The notes: generated from the sequence alone by a model not told the origin. Shown: positions 1-6,103, numbered from the stretch's first letter. The stretch is DNA of 26,625 bases from Bacteroidales bacterium UBA3824 (GCA_002393195.1 DGIK01000221.1:1-26625), one strand, 5' to 3'. Numbers and translations: made by a program.

Positions 1-1
1 G

Positions 2-226
2 AGCGGCAATGTATGGGAGTGGTGTTCAGATTATTACGACAAGACATACTATACCAAAAGCCCTCAGGCAGACCCGTTCAACTCTGTGCCTTCCACTTAC
101 AGAGTGCTGAGGGGCGGTTCGTGGCATTACCAGGTGGAGCACGCCACCGTTACTTCTCGCGACGGTCCAGAGCCGGCATACACCAATTTTAATTATGGCA
201 TAAGACTTGCACGTAATGCACAGTAA
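2..226 (+). CDS. SUMF1/FGE-sulfatase-fold protein, C-terminal end (5' end outside window)
   Basis: The frame is open from the window edge and reads SGNVWEWCSDYY, then RVLRGGSW, and ends with FNYGIRLARNAQ. These are the conserved blocks of the C-terminal part of the FGE-sulfatase (SUMF1, C-lectin-like) domain. Only about 74 residues are visible, so any signal peptide lies upstream. The region after GGSW (HYQVEHATVTSRDG) has no cysteine, whereas true formylglycine-generating enzymes carry their two active-site cysteines there. It is therefore probably not a sulfatase activator. It is closely similar to the next gene, sharing the pattern TSRDGP.P..TNFNYG.R.A, and lies 29 bases upstream of it. 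The two look like a tandem duplication in one operon. Exact role unknown. Confidence 0.85.
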   Translation, partial: SGNVWEWCSDYYDKTYYTKSPQADPFNSVPSTYRVLRGGSWHYQVEHATVTSRDGPEPAYTNFNYGIRLARNAQ

Positions 227-255
227 GAACCCATGAATTAAAATCGTATTGAAAT

Positions 256-1068
256 ATGAGACAATTAGGTGTAATAAGCAGAACATTGCTTGCAGCGATA
301 GCCTTCTCCGCCCTTGGGGTGGGGGAGGCGGTTGCGCAGAGTACCAATCCGCCCGACATGATTTTTGTAAAAGGCGGCACGTTCAAGATGGGCAGCAATG
401 ACGGTTATGCTGACGAGGCTCCGGTGCACAGCGTTACGCTTAGCGACTTCTACATCGGCAAATATGAAGTTACTGTGGCACAATACAGACAGTTTTGCAA
501 TGCCACCGGACACAAATTTCCCGATGCTCCAAAGCCTGCATGGTATGAGGAGCACGACAATGCTGTGCAGTGGCAATGGAACGACACATACCCTATTGTC
601 AATGTTACATACTTCGACGCCATTACATATTGCAAATGGCTTTCTGAGTTTACCGGCGAGACCTACACCCTGCCCACCGAGGCGCAGTGGGAATATGCAG
701 CCCGGGGCGGTCACAAATCCAAAAATTACAAATACTCTGGCTCCAACGACATCGACGAAGTGGCATGGTACGACGAGACCACACGCGAGCGCGGTCCGAG
801 GTCTGTGGGAAGGCTCAAGCCAAACGAACTCGGCATCTACGATATGAGCGGCAACGCCTGGGAATGGTGTCTCGACTATTGGGGCAAATATTCGAGCAAA
901 TCAGAAAAAGACCCTTCAGGCCCAGCACAAGGCGGCTACAAGGTAATCCGTGGCGGCAGTTGGTATTATGTAGAGGATATGGCAAAACTCACGTCAAGGG
1001 ACGGCCCAAAACCAAGGGATACCAATTTCAATTATGGATTCCGTGTGGCTAAATCCGTTAAAAAATAA
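256..1068 (+). CDS. Secreted SUMF1/FGE-sulfatase-fold protein without FGE cysteines
   Basis: This 270-residue protein starts with a signal peptide (residues 1-27, hydrophobic LLAAIAFSALGVG, cleavage expected after AVA). A complete FGE-sulfatase domain follows: MIFVKGGTFKMGS near residue 35, FYIGKYEVT, LPTEAQWEYAARGG, NELGIYDMSGNAWEWC, and RGGSW followed by FNYGFRVAK at the end. The stretch after GGSW (YYVEDMAKLTSRDG) lacks the cysteine pair that oxidises the sulfatase cysteine in real FGE enzymes. It is thus likely a binding or structural member of the family, acting in the periplasm or at the cell surface. It sits 29 bases after a paralogue and 14 bases before a small exported protein, so the three probably form one operon. 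Ligand unknown. Confidence 0.85.
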   Translation: MRQLGVISRTLLAAIAFSALGVGEAVAQSTNPPDMIFVKGGTFKMGSNDGYADEAPVHSVTLSDFYIGKYEVTVAQYRQFCNATGHKFPDAPKPAWYEEHDNAVQWQWNDTYPIVNVTYFDAITYCKWLSEFTGETYTLPTEAQWEYAARGGHKSKNYKYSGSNDIDEVAWYDETTRERGPRSVGRLKPNELGIYDMSGNAWEWCLDYWGKYSSKSEKDPSGPAQGGYKVIRGGSWYYVEDMAKLTSRDGPKPRDTNFNYGFRVAKSVKK

Positions 1069-1082
1069 CGAAAACATTTAAG

Positions 1083-1619
1083 ATGGTAAAGAGGCTTTGT
1101 TTGATATTGGCAGTCTGCGCATTGCTGATAATACCGATAGAAAGTTTTGCTCAGCTTAATACGAAGGTTACTATTTCGCCTCGTATTAAGGTGGGCTGGA
1201 CTTTTTTTTCGGGTTTCGACTATGGCATCGAGCTAAATGTCGGTATGTTTACCATCAAGAAACAAAATCCAGAAATCAATGTCGGCTTCGCCCCGCAGTA
1301 TCTTTTTGTCAACTACAAAGGCAATGTGCACAGCCTTCTCACGATGAATCTATTTCTCGAGGCTGACACTTACCGACTGATGGCTGGCATGGGTCAGGCG
1401 TTCACCAAATGGGGATTCATGGGGCGCAATTCCAACAAGGCGTTTGGATATAATGTAGCCCTCGGTCTCACAACCGAGAGTAGTCATACGCCGTGGGTGG
1501 AGGGCGACGTATTCATATTGAAAAATGGTTACTGGGAATTTTACGGTCGTCCCTATTACCTTTCCACATCAATGTTTTTCCGCGAGGCAGACCCGTACAT
1601 TGTGTATCAAAAAAAATAA
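1083..1619 (+). CDS. Exported protein of unknown function, beta-strand rich
   Basis: I do not recognise this 178-residue protein. Residues 1-23 form a clear signal peptide (basic MVKR, hydrophobic LCLILAVCALLIIPI, then SFAQ). The rest alternates short aromatic and glycine-containing strands (VGWTFFSGFDYGIELNVG, INVGFAPQYLFVNYKG, LEADTYRLMAGMGQAF). This suggests a small beta-barrel or beta-sandwich at the outer membrane or in the periplasm, which is inference only. The gene begins 14 bases after the SUMF1-fold gene and is probably the last gene of that operon. A perfect palindrome two bases after the stop likely ends transcription. Start at 1083 gives the complete signal peptide. Confidence 0.7.
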   Translation: MVKRLCLILAVCALLIIPIESFAQLNTKVTISPRIKVGWTFFSGFDYGIELNVGMFTIKKQNPEINVGFAPQYLFVNYKGNVHSLLTMNLFLEADTYRLMAGMGQAFTKWGFMGRNSNKAFGYNVALGLTTESSHTPWVEGDVFILKNGYWEFYGRPYYLSTSMFFREADPYIVYQKK

Positions 1620-1621
1620 AC

Positions 1622-1649
1622 GTAGAGACGCACGGCCGTGCGTCTCTAC
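1622..1649. terminator. Perfect 28-bp palindrome, probable two-way terminator or dispersed REP-like repeat
   Basis: Bases 1622-1635 (GTAGAGACGCACGG) are the exact reverse complement of 1636-1649. The palindrome lies in the 32-base gap between a plus-strand stop codon (1617-1619) and a minus-strand stop (1652), where it could end transcription from both sides. No long T-run follows on the plus strand. The form GTAGAGACG...CGTCTCTAC resembles palindromes that I recall being scattered through many bacterial genomes, so it may be a mobile REP-like element. Confidence 0.7.
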
Positions 1650-1651
1650 CG

Positions 1652-2236
1652 TTAAAATCGTTTTGTCTTGTTGATTTCTGTAATTTCCTTCAAGTGGTCG
1701 ATTACAAATTGTTGAGCTTCCTTTGAGTACAAAACTTTGGTGAGTGTGGCTCCGTTGCTCTGAAATTCTTTAAATTGTATTCCGAGTGCAGCGCCCTGCT
1801 CAGTGGGGATTATCTTCCTGCGCACACGGTCTATCATACCGAATGCGTTGAGTACTTCTATTGCGCTGATTGCCTTCAATTTGCGCATCTTGGACGACGG
1901 GCGCAGATGGTTGAGCATATTGCAGATGTCGGCGAGAGAAATAGGTTTTTCGGAGAGTTTTATTTTTTTGAGTTCATTGTCCGTTAGTTCAAATTCTATC
2001 AACTCGTCGTCATCGTCCTCCTTTTTAGATTTTTCATTTGATTCGAGCCTGCTGATTTCGTTTTTGATGTATTCCGACAAAAATTCCAACTGCCTCGACA
2101 CCTTATAATCATATATCACCTCCCTCGTGCTTATGGGCTTGCCGTTGACGGGGTTGATGCCCTCCACGAGTTTGTCTATGTAGTCCTTGGATTTTTTGAG
2201 GTCTGCAATCAGGCTCTCAGGATTAGTTTTTTTCAT
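1652..2236 (-). CDS. Protein of unknown function, helical, possible winged-helix C-terminus
   Basis: I do not recognise the family of this 194-residue protein. It has no signal peptide or membrane segment. The N-terminal half is helical and charged, with an acidic linker (KSKKEDDDDELIEFELTDNE, about residues 70-90). The C-terminal half (ISLADICNMLNHL...AISAIEVLNAFGMIDRVRRKIIPTEQGAALG) has the rhythm of a helix-turn-helix or winged-helix domain. It ends with a segment, SKEAQQFVIDHLKEI, like those at the ends of some phage-type regulators. A cytoplasmic DNA-binding or regulatory role is only a guess. It is transcribed alone, towards the SUMF1 operon, from a good Bacteroidetes promoter at 2265-2295. 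Confidence 0.65.
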   Translation of the reverse strand: MKKTNPESLIADLKKSKDYIDKLVEGINPVNGKPISTREVIYDYKVSRQLEFLSEYIKNEISRLESNEKSKKEDDDDELIEFELTDNELKKIKLSEKPISLADICNMLNHLRPSSKMRKLKAISAIEVLNAFGMIDRVRRKIIPTEQGAALGIQFKEFQSNGATLTKVLYSKEAQQFVIDHLKEITEINKTKRF

Positions 2237-2264
2237 GTTGTAACCATTGATTATTTTTAATTTA

Positions 2265-2295
2265 CAAAAGTAGTGATATTTTTTAATCCTACAAA
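2265..2295 (-). promoter_or_regulatory. Bacteroidetes promoter of the 1652-2236 gene
   Basis: On the minus strand TACTTTTG (2272-2265) matches the -7 consensus TAnnTTTG. TTTG (2295-2292) lies 19 bases upstream as the -33 box. The start codon is about 30 bases downstream. Confidence 0.7.
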
Positions 2296-2373
2296 ATAAA
2301 AATTGATTTTTTTAAAGTTTAATGTAATTTTAGGAAAAAAAGTTACTAATTGTCAAATATTTTCGGGGAATGT

Positions 2374-2405
2374 TTTGGAGTAATTAGGAACAATCGTTAT
2401 ATTTG
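2374..2405 (+). promoter_or_regulatory. Bacteroidetes promoter of the MNT gene
   Basis: TTTG at 2374-2377 and TATATTTG at 2398-2405 are 20 bases apart and fit the TTTG/TAnnTTTG pattern exactly. Transcription should begin near 2412, which excludes the upstream TTG (2403) and ATG (2409) as start codons and points to ATG 2430. It is divergent from the promoter at 2265-2295. Confidence 0.75.
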
Positions 2406-2429
2406 CGGATGGTATTAAAAACAGAAACT

Positions 2430-2753
2430 ATGGAAGATTCTCTTACGATAGATATGCTGCGCGACTTTGCACAAAAGACAATGGTACCCGGCAGCAAAGT
2501 ATGGCTCTATGGTTCTCGGGCGCGGGGAGACAATGGCCCCAATTCCGATTGGGATCTTCTTATCCTTCTCGACAAGGACAAGATAAGCCACGACGATTTT
2601 GCCAAGTACGGATTTTCGTTTATAATGTATGGAACTCTGCACGATGCGGACGTGAGCCCGCAACTTTATACTTTCTCGGATTGGGAAAGATGTAGGATTT
2701 CGCCATATTATCAGAATGTAGAAGAAGATAAAAAAGCAATATATGGGACTTAA
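2430..2753 (+). CDS. MNT-type nucleotidyltransferase (antitoxin of a HEPN/MNT pair)
   Basis: This 107-residue protein has the minimal nucleotidyltransferase signature WLYGSRARGDNGPNSDWDLLILLDKD, i.e. GS followed by the metal-binding D-x-D pair, near residues 25-45. In HEPN/MNT toxin-antitoxin systems the MNT protein silences its HEPN RNase partner by transferring nucleotides onto it. The length is normal for the family and the C-terminal block (ISPYYQNV) is present, so the gene looks intact. The partner directly downstream is only a C-terminal fragment, so this is probably an orphan antitoxin or has taken another role. The start ATG 2430 was chosen because the -7 box covers the earlier start codons. 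Confidence 0.8.
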   Translation: MEDSLTIDMLRDFAQKTMVPGSKVWLYGSRARGDNGPNSDWDLLILLDKDKISHDDFAKYGFSFIMYGTLHDADVSPQLYTFSDWERCRISPYYQNVEEDKKAIYGT

Positions 2754-2949
2754 TGTCCTAAACAAAGAATATGTTTTAACCGGCTGGATTGATGTAGAGT
2801 CTGCACATTTTTTTGCCGAGTTGGAGTCTTTGCGTGATGCGGCGGATTATAATGTTTTTTTTCAAGCCACCGAAGAAGAAATTATGGAATACCGCCCAAT
2901 GGTTGATACTTTTATCGCGGACATTAAGAATTTGATAGGAGAGATTTGA
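2743..2949 (+). pseudogene. HEPN-domain protein, C-terminal remnant
   Basis: The 68-residue frame (NKEYVLTGWIDVESAHFFAELESLRDAADYNVFFQATEEEI...FIADIKNLI) matches the C-terminal half of HEPN proteins, where the order is xxFVKTG, then LRxxADY, then a final helix. A full HEPN partner of an MNT protein is normally about 130 residues. The N-terminal helices with the catalytic R-x(4-6)-H motif are missing. The frame begins at ATG 2743 inside the end of the MNT gene, overlapping it by 11 bases in another frame. This suggests that a deletion removed the 5' half of the HEPN gene. It is probably non-toxic if translated at all. Confidence 0.7.
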
Positions 2950-2976
2950 TTTAGTGTGATTATTTACGAAATGCAG

Positions 2977-2984
2977 TATATTTG
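2977..2984 (+). promoter_or_regulatory. Possible -7 promoter box for the folded RNA
   Basis: TATATTTG matches TAnnTTTG exactly. No TTTG is found 19-21 bases upstream, so this is a one-box match. It would start a transcript near 2991 that covers the folded region at 3067-3230 and, if read through, the SUMF1 gene at 3354. No other TAnnTTTG is seen on this strand between 3231 and 3354. Confidence 0.45.
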
Positions 2985-3066
2985 AAAAATACTTGCTGAA
3001 AAATTTGGCGGGAATCAAAATTTGTATTTTCTTTGCCGTTGAAAATATTGACAAAAACGAAAGAGT

Positions 3067-3230
3067 GTTTGCTTGAGCCGATTAACAGAAAAAGACCAAT
3101 AAAAAACAGAAAACATCGGCTTAGGCAAATTCTCACATTCTCATAAAGGGTGTGGGCTTCCTTTATAGTGTTTTCAGGCTTTGGTCGGCCTTCTGTTAAC
3201 TATTGGGTAGTCTGCGTCCCTTCTTTTTTT
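3067..3230 (+). ncRNA. Structured RNA candidate with a pseudoknot/kissing-loop fold
   Basis: This lies in a 404-base gap (2950-3353) without a gene. Stem A: 3067-3082 pairs with 3115-3130 in 16 unbroken pairs, three of them G-U, so the fold belongs to the plus-strand RNA. Stem B: 3083-3090 (TAACAGAA) pairs with 3191-3198 and starts in the loop of A, making a pseudoknot. GACCAA (3094-3099), also in the loop of A, is complementary to TTGGTC (3181-3186). That hexamer is exactly the six-base loop of a small hairpin (3176-3180 with 3187-3191). A further hairpin pairs 3143-3149 (ATAAAGG) with 3160-3166. A short hairpin (3199-3202 with 3208-3211) precedes a T-rich run at 3221-3230 that may end the RNA. 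It is not tmRNA, RNase P or 6S as far as I can tell. It could be a free small RNA or a leader of the genes downstream. Confidence 0.6.
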
Positions 3231-3273
3231 GCCACATTGTAGAAAACATTTTCGAATCTGACTTGAAAAACAA

Positions 3274-3303
3274 AGTTGACGAGGTAATAAATGACATGTC
3301 AAC
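3274..3303 (+). other. Small inverted repeat upstream of the zinc-ribbon SUMF1 gene
   Basis: GTTGAC (starting at about 3275) and GTCAAC (ending at about 3303) can pair across a 17-base loop, and the palindrome TGACATGTCA lies within the right half. It is 50 bases before the start codon in the leader. It may be an operator or just a weak hairpin. Confidence 0.25.
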
Positions 3304-3353
3304 GAGACAGAAAAATCAAAAAAGAATTAATAACAATAAAAAAACAGGAAATC

Positions 3354-4235
3354 ATGGGATTATTCAAACCAAGTTGTCCTTACTGTGGTTCGGATGACGT
3401 AACACGGACTAACATTGCAGAAAAGGTTGGCTCAATGATAGTAGGCAGTGCGGCCAGAAGTTTGCTGAGTATGATAACAGGTATTTCCACGAGACCGATG
3501 GGACGACTCCCAGGTGAAAAAGAGCCAACACATTATAAATGTGATTGCTGTCACCGCACTTGGAAGAGTGGTGAAGAAGATTTCATCCGTTCTGGAGGAA
3601 AAACTCGAGATGAAGAGTTGCTACGGCAAGAGTTACAACAGCAAGCGGAGATAAGATCAAAATACAAGTTGGAAGATGTATTTCCAGAAATGATTAAAGT
3701 CGAAGGGAATCCGAATATTTCTAGTTTTTACATCGGAAAATATCCCGTAACAAGGGCACAATGGGCAGCCGTAATGGGCATTGATCCAGAAGGAAGAGAA
3801 CGACAACCTGTGGTATGTGTTTCTTGGCATTATTGCCAATCTTTCATTGAGAAACTTCATTCTATGTCAGGACGTAAATTTCGTTTGCCCAAGGAAGCGG
3901 AATGGGAGTTTGCAGCGCATGGAGGCAATATGACCCACAATTATATGTATAGTGGGAGCAATAACATTGCCGAAGTAGCGTGGTATGACTGCAATTCAGG
4001 CGGAACACCACATCCTGTCGGTCAGAAGAAACCTAATGAACTCGGCATCTATGATATGTCGGGTAATGTTTGGGAATGGTGTGAAGATTTGTATTCAACC
4101 TCAGAGAACCGCCGTATTATACGTGGAGGCTCTTGGTACAACGTCGAATCCCTCTGTGCCATCCACACACGTCGCAGCAACTTTCCAGACAGCGTTCCCG
4201 ACTATTACGGCTTTCGTCTTGCTATGGATGCATAA
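3354..4235 (+). CDS. Zinc-ribbon protein with SUMF1/FGE-sulfatase domain
   Basis: This 293-residue protein has no signal peptide, so it should be cytoplasmic. Residues 8-11 (CPYC) and 63-66 (CDCC) form a zinc ribbon, split by a small-residue stretch (VGSMIVGSAARSLLSMITG). A charged helical linker (EELLRQELQQQAEIRSKY) leads to a FGE-sulfatase domain from about residue 115: FYIGKYPVTRAQW, LPKEAEWEFAAHGG, NELGIYDMSGNVWEWC, RIIRGGSW, YYGFRLA. After GGSW the motif is YNVESLC, which keeps the second of the two FGE cysteine positions but not the first. FGE catalysis is therefore unlikely. The start at 3354 drops 21 poorly supported residues and puts the ribbon at the N-terminus. The gene pairs with the MBL gene 73 bases downstream. 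Function unknown; a role in a conflict system is inference. Confidence 0.8.
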   Translation: MGLFKPSCPYCGSDDVTRTNIAEKVGSMIVGSAARSLLSMITGISTRPMGRLPGEKEPTHYKCDCCHRTWKSGEEDFIRSGGKTRDEELLRQELQQQAEIRSKYKLEDVFPEMIKVEGNPNISSFYIGKYPVTRAQWAAVMGIDPEGRERQPVVCVSWHYCQSFIEKLHSMSGRKFRLPKEAEWEFAAHGGNMTHNYMYSGSNNIAEVAWYDCNSGGTPHPVGQKKPNELGIYDMSGNVWEWCEDLYSTSENRRIIRGGSWYNVESLCAIHTRRSNFPDSVPDYYGFRLAMDA

Positions 4236-4253
4236 TCGAAATTATTAACAATC

Positions 4254-4291
4254 AATCAGCACTCATAATAATTAAGTTTTGGGTGCTGATT
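4254..4291 (+). other. Intercistronic stem-loop between the SUMF1 and MBL genes
   Basis: AATCAGCAC (4254-4262) is the exact reverse complement of 4283-4291. Two further pairs (one G-U) extend the stem to 11 bp around a 16-base AT-rich loop. It is followed by an A-run rather than a T-run, so it is not a typical terminator. It may tune mRNA stability or the expression ratio of the two genes. Confidence 0.55.
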
Positions 4292-4308
4292 AATAAAAAA
4301 AGATAAAA

Positions 4309-5544
4309 ATGGAACTAACAAGAACAATTCACCCAATTGGACAAGGCGGTTTCTATACCGAAACCTTGAAGGATGGCGACGATGAAATCAACGTGGTCTA
4401 TGACTGTGGTGGTTTTAATAGACTTGACAACTCGCCATTGATGAACAATTATATAGTCCAAAATTTAGAAAAGGACAAAGAAATTGATATCGTATTTATT
4501 TCCCATCTTGATTGGGATCATATTAATGGGTTAGAATGCCTATTGGCTCATTGTAATGTCAAATATCTGTTTCTTCCTCAGTTGACAGAAGATGAAAAAT
4601 ATGCTATCATATTGTATAATATGTACGTATTAGGAATTAGTTTTACACGTTATTTCACTTTTTACAAATTTCTTTTTAAAATACTTATAGGAGTGATAAG
4701 TAGTGATACGACAAAAATTGTTTGGGTTAGCAAAAGCACAAATATCTCCATTATTGGTATTAGAAATGACATAGACATCAAAAATATAAATTTAAAAAAC
4801 GGTGAGTACCTTAAAAAAGGAACAAGGATTCATTTCCATCATAAATGGTTTTATATTCCGTACAATCCGCCTGCCCCACAAAACACAGGCAAAAATATAA
4901 AAGACGAATTCAATAAATTGTTTCCAAATGTTGATTTTAAGGATTTACCGAATAAAATGAAAGGAAATCTGCAACAATGTAGAGGAATATACAAAAGTTG
5001 TTTTGTGGATCAGAATTCTTGTTCTATGACTTTGTTTTCAGGAAGTATAGAAACAAAGATGTATTATATAGGAATTGAATGTTTCAAAAATAACGACAAT
5101 GCCAATTGTTTATATATGGGAGACTTCGTAAAAGACTACATAGATAACCTTATATGGTTTTATAGAAAATATTGGAAAGTTATTGCAACAATACAAGTTC
5201 CTCATCATGGTTCTAACGACAACAATTCCTACAAATTATATGAATATGCGTATCGTGGTTTTATATCGGTAGGAAGTACAAATAAAGATCATCCCGGAAA
5301 CACAACAATGATTACCATGACAAATCATAGATGCCAATCATTAATTGTTACTGAAGAACCAAGTACAAAGAAAATATTTCATTATACGGATGTGGACTTT
5401 TTTGATTCAAATCAAGAAATTATGAATAGTAAGAAAAACAAGAAAGTCAACAAAAACGGCAAGTCATCTAAAACAGAAGAACAAACAGACGAATTAGTAA
5501 GTGAGCAAAAGCCAGAACAAGAACAGACGACAGAGATTAAATAA
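4309..5544 (+). CDS. ComEC/Rec2-type metallo-beta-lactamase-fold protein
   Basis: This 411-residue protein has the ComEC-like form of the MBL metal site: SHLDWDH at residues 65-71 (HxDxDH), MGDF near 270 and VPHHGSND near 297. Such domains hydrolyse phosphodiesters or related bonds in DNA or nucleotides. In ComEC the domain is fused to a DNA channel, but here it stands alone. Relative to a bare domain there is an insertion with a hydrophobic, aromatic stretch (about residues 105-135, YVLGISFTRYFTFYKFLFKILIGVI) that might touch a membrane or partner. The last 40 residues are a K/E/Q-rich, probably disordered tail. The gene is much more AT-rich than the ribosomal genes, which suggests transfer. 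It has no visible promoter of its own and follows the zinc-ribbon SUMF1 gene. The substrate is unknown. Confidence 0.8.
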   Translation: MELTRTIHPIGQGGFYTETLKDGDDEINVVYDCGGFNRLDNSPLMNNYIVQNLEKDKEIDIVFISHLDWDHINGLECLLAHCNVKYLFLPQLTEDEKYAIILYNMYVLGISFTRYFTFYKFLFKILIGVISSDTTKIVWVSKSTNISIIGIRNDIDIKNINLKNGEYLKKGTRIHFHHKWFYIPYNPPAPQNTGKNIKDEFNKLFPNVDFKDLPNKMKGNLQQCRGIYKSCFVDQNSCSMTLFSGSIETKMYYIGIECFKNNDNANCLYMGDFVKDYIDNLIWFYRKYWKVIATIQVPHHGSNDNNSYKLYEYAYRGFISVGSTNKDHPGNTTMITMTNHRCQSLIVTEEPSTKKIFHYTDVDFFDSNQEIMNSKKNKKVNKNGKSSKTEEQTDELVSEQKPEQEQTTEIK

Positions 5545-5570
5545 ATATTTTTGGACGACAGACACGACGG

Positions 5571-5600
5571 GGCGGATGCGTGAGTGTCCGCCTATTTTTT
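5571..5600 (+). terminator. Terminator after the MBL gene
   Basis: GGCGGA (5571-5576) pairs with TCCGCC (5587-5592) around a ten-base loop and is followed by TATTTTTT. The 21 bases 5572-5592 recur exactly at 8631-8651, again before a T-run. Confidence 0.7.
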
Positions 5601-5620
5601 GTAAAAAACTCTCGATAAAT

Positions 5621-5651
5621 TTTGCACTACCACAGAAATAACTTATATTTG
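5621..5651 (+). promoter_or_regulatory. Promoter of small gene, copy 1
   Basis: TTTG (5621-5624) and TATATTTG (5644-5651) are 19 bases apart. Only the last bases of the -7 box belong to the duplicated sequence, so the upstream half differs from that of copy 2. Confidence 0.75.
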
Positions 5652-5684
5652 CAGTGTAACAAAATCCACAAAAAAACAAAGATT

Positions 5685-5912
5685 ATGGAAACAAAAACCA
5701 TCAGTGTAGCGGTCAAGATACCCAAATCGTATCGGGTAGGATTGTTGCAGCAACAACTCACTGCATACGCGCAGGTATTGATTGCGCAATCGAAACCGAA
5801 AAAACGCCGTTACCGACATGAAGCATTACGTGGCATTTTCAAGACAGATGCAACCGAAGAAGAACTCATCGAGGATTATCTTCATGAGAAGTACAACATT
5901 AACAATGAATAG
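5685..5912 (+). CDS. Small antitoxin-like protein, intact copy
   Basis: The 75-residue protein starts METKTISVAVKIPKSYRVG and continues with a helical, basic middle (SKPKKRRYRHEALRGIF) and an acidic end (DATEEELIEDYLHEKYNINNE). A short N-terminal strand followed by helices and an acidic tail is typical of small type II antitoxins, and I recall similar unnamed proteins in Bacteroidetes. The assignment is by shape and context only. No full toxin gene follows: the overlapping ATG at 5904 opens a frame broken after seven codons. ATG 5685 is chosen because the promoter box ends at 5651, which excludes the earlier ATG at 5622. A frameshifted twin is at 7308-7534. Confidence 0.65.
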   Translation: METKTISVAVKIPKSYRVGLLQQQLTAYAQVLIAQSKPKKRRYRHEALRGIFKTDATEEELIEDYLHEKYNINNE

Positions 5913-5986
5913 TTATGAAAAAATATAAATTATGTCGCCGACAGAGTTCGTGAATAAGTATTTATAGAAAACTGCTACTTATCTTA

Positions 5987-6103
5987 CCGTGGGTTCACAC
6001 CCACGGCTAAAATATGTCACCCCTACGGGGTTAGGCTACCGATTACAATCTGAAACCAAGTTCTGAAAGGACGAAATATAATAGACGGGGGTGTGAACCC
6101 CCG
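5987..6103 (+). repeat. REP/BIME-like hairpin cluster in repeat copy 1
   Basis: Three hairpins lie in a row. CCGTGGGT (5987-5994) pairs with 5999-6006 around TCAC. ACCCC (6019-6023) pairs with GGGGT (6027-6031). CGGGGGT (6086-6092) pairs with ACCCCCG (6097-6103) around GTGA. The cores of the outer two, GGGTTCACACCC (5991-6002) and GGGTGTGAACCC (6089-6100), are exact reverse complements, i.e. two REP units facing each other. Copy 2 has lost the first hairpin. A further G-U-rich hairpin follows at about 6132-6157. The region 5913-6165 has no intact gene. Confidence 0.65.

Noticed and set aside
256..1068. Formylglycine-generating enzyme activating sulfatases
   Set aside because: The active-site cysteine pair is absent and no sulfatase gene is in the window.
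2403..2429. TTG 2403 or ATG 2409 as start of the MNT gene
   Set aside because: Both lie in or directly behind the -7 promoter box, before the expected transcript start.
3067..3230. tmRNA, RNase P RNA, 6S RNA or retron RNA
   Set aside because: No alanine-tRNA-like end or tag frame, no RNase P core motifs, no long 6S-type rod, and no reverse transcriptase nearby.
3354..4235. SUMF1 protein (and the FISUMP protein at 8747-9475) as variable proteins of a diversity-generating retroelement
   Set aside because: Their folds are used by such systems, but no reverse transcriptase, no template repeat and no adenine-biased duplicate is found in the window.
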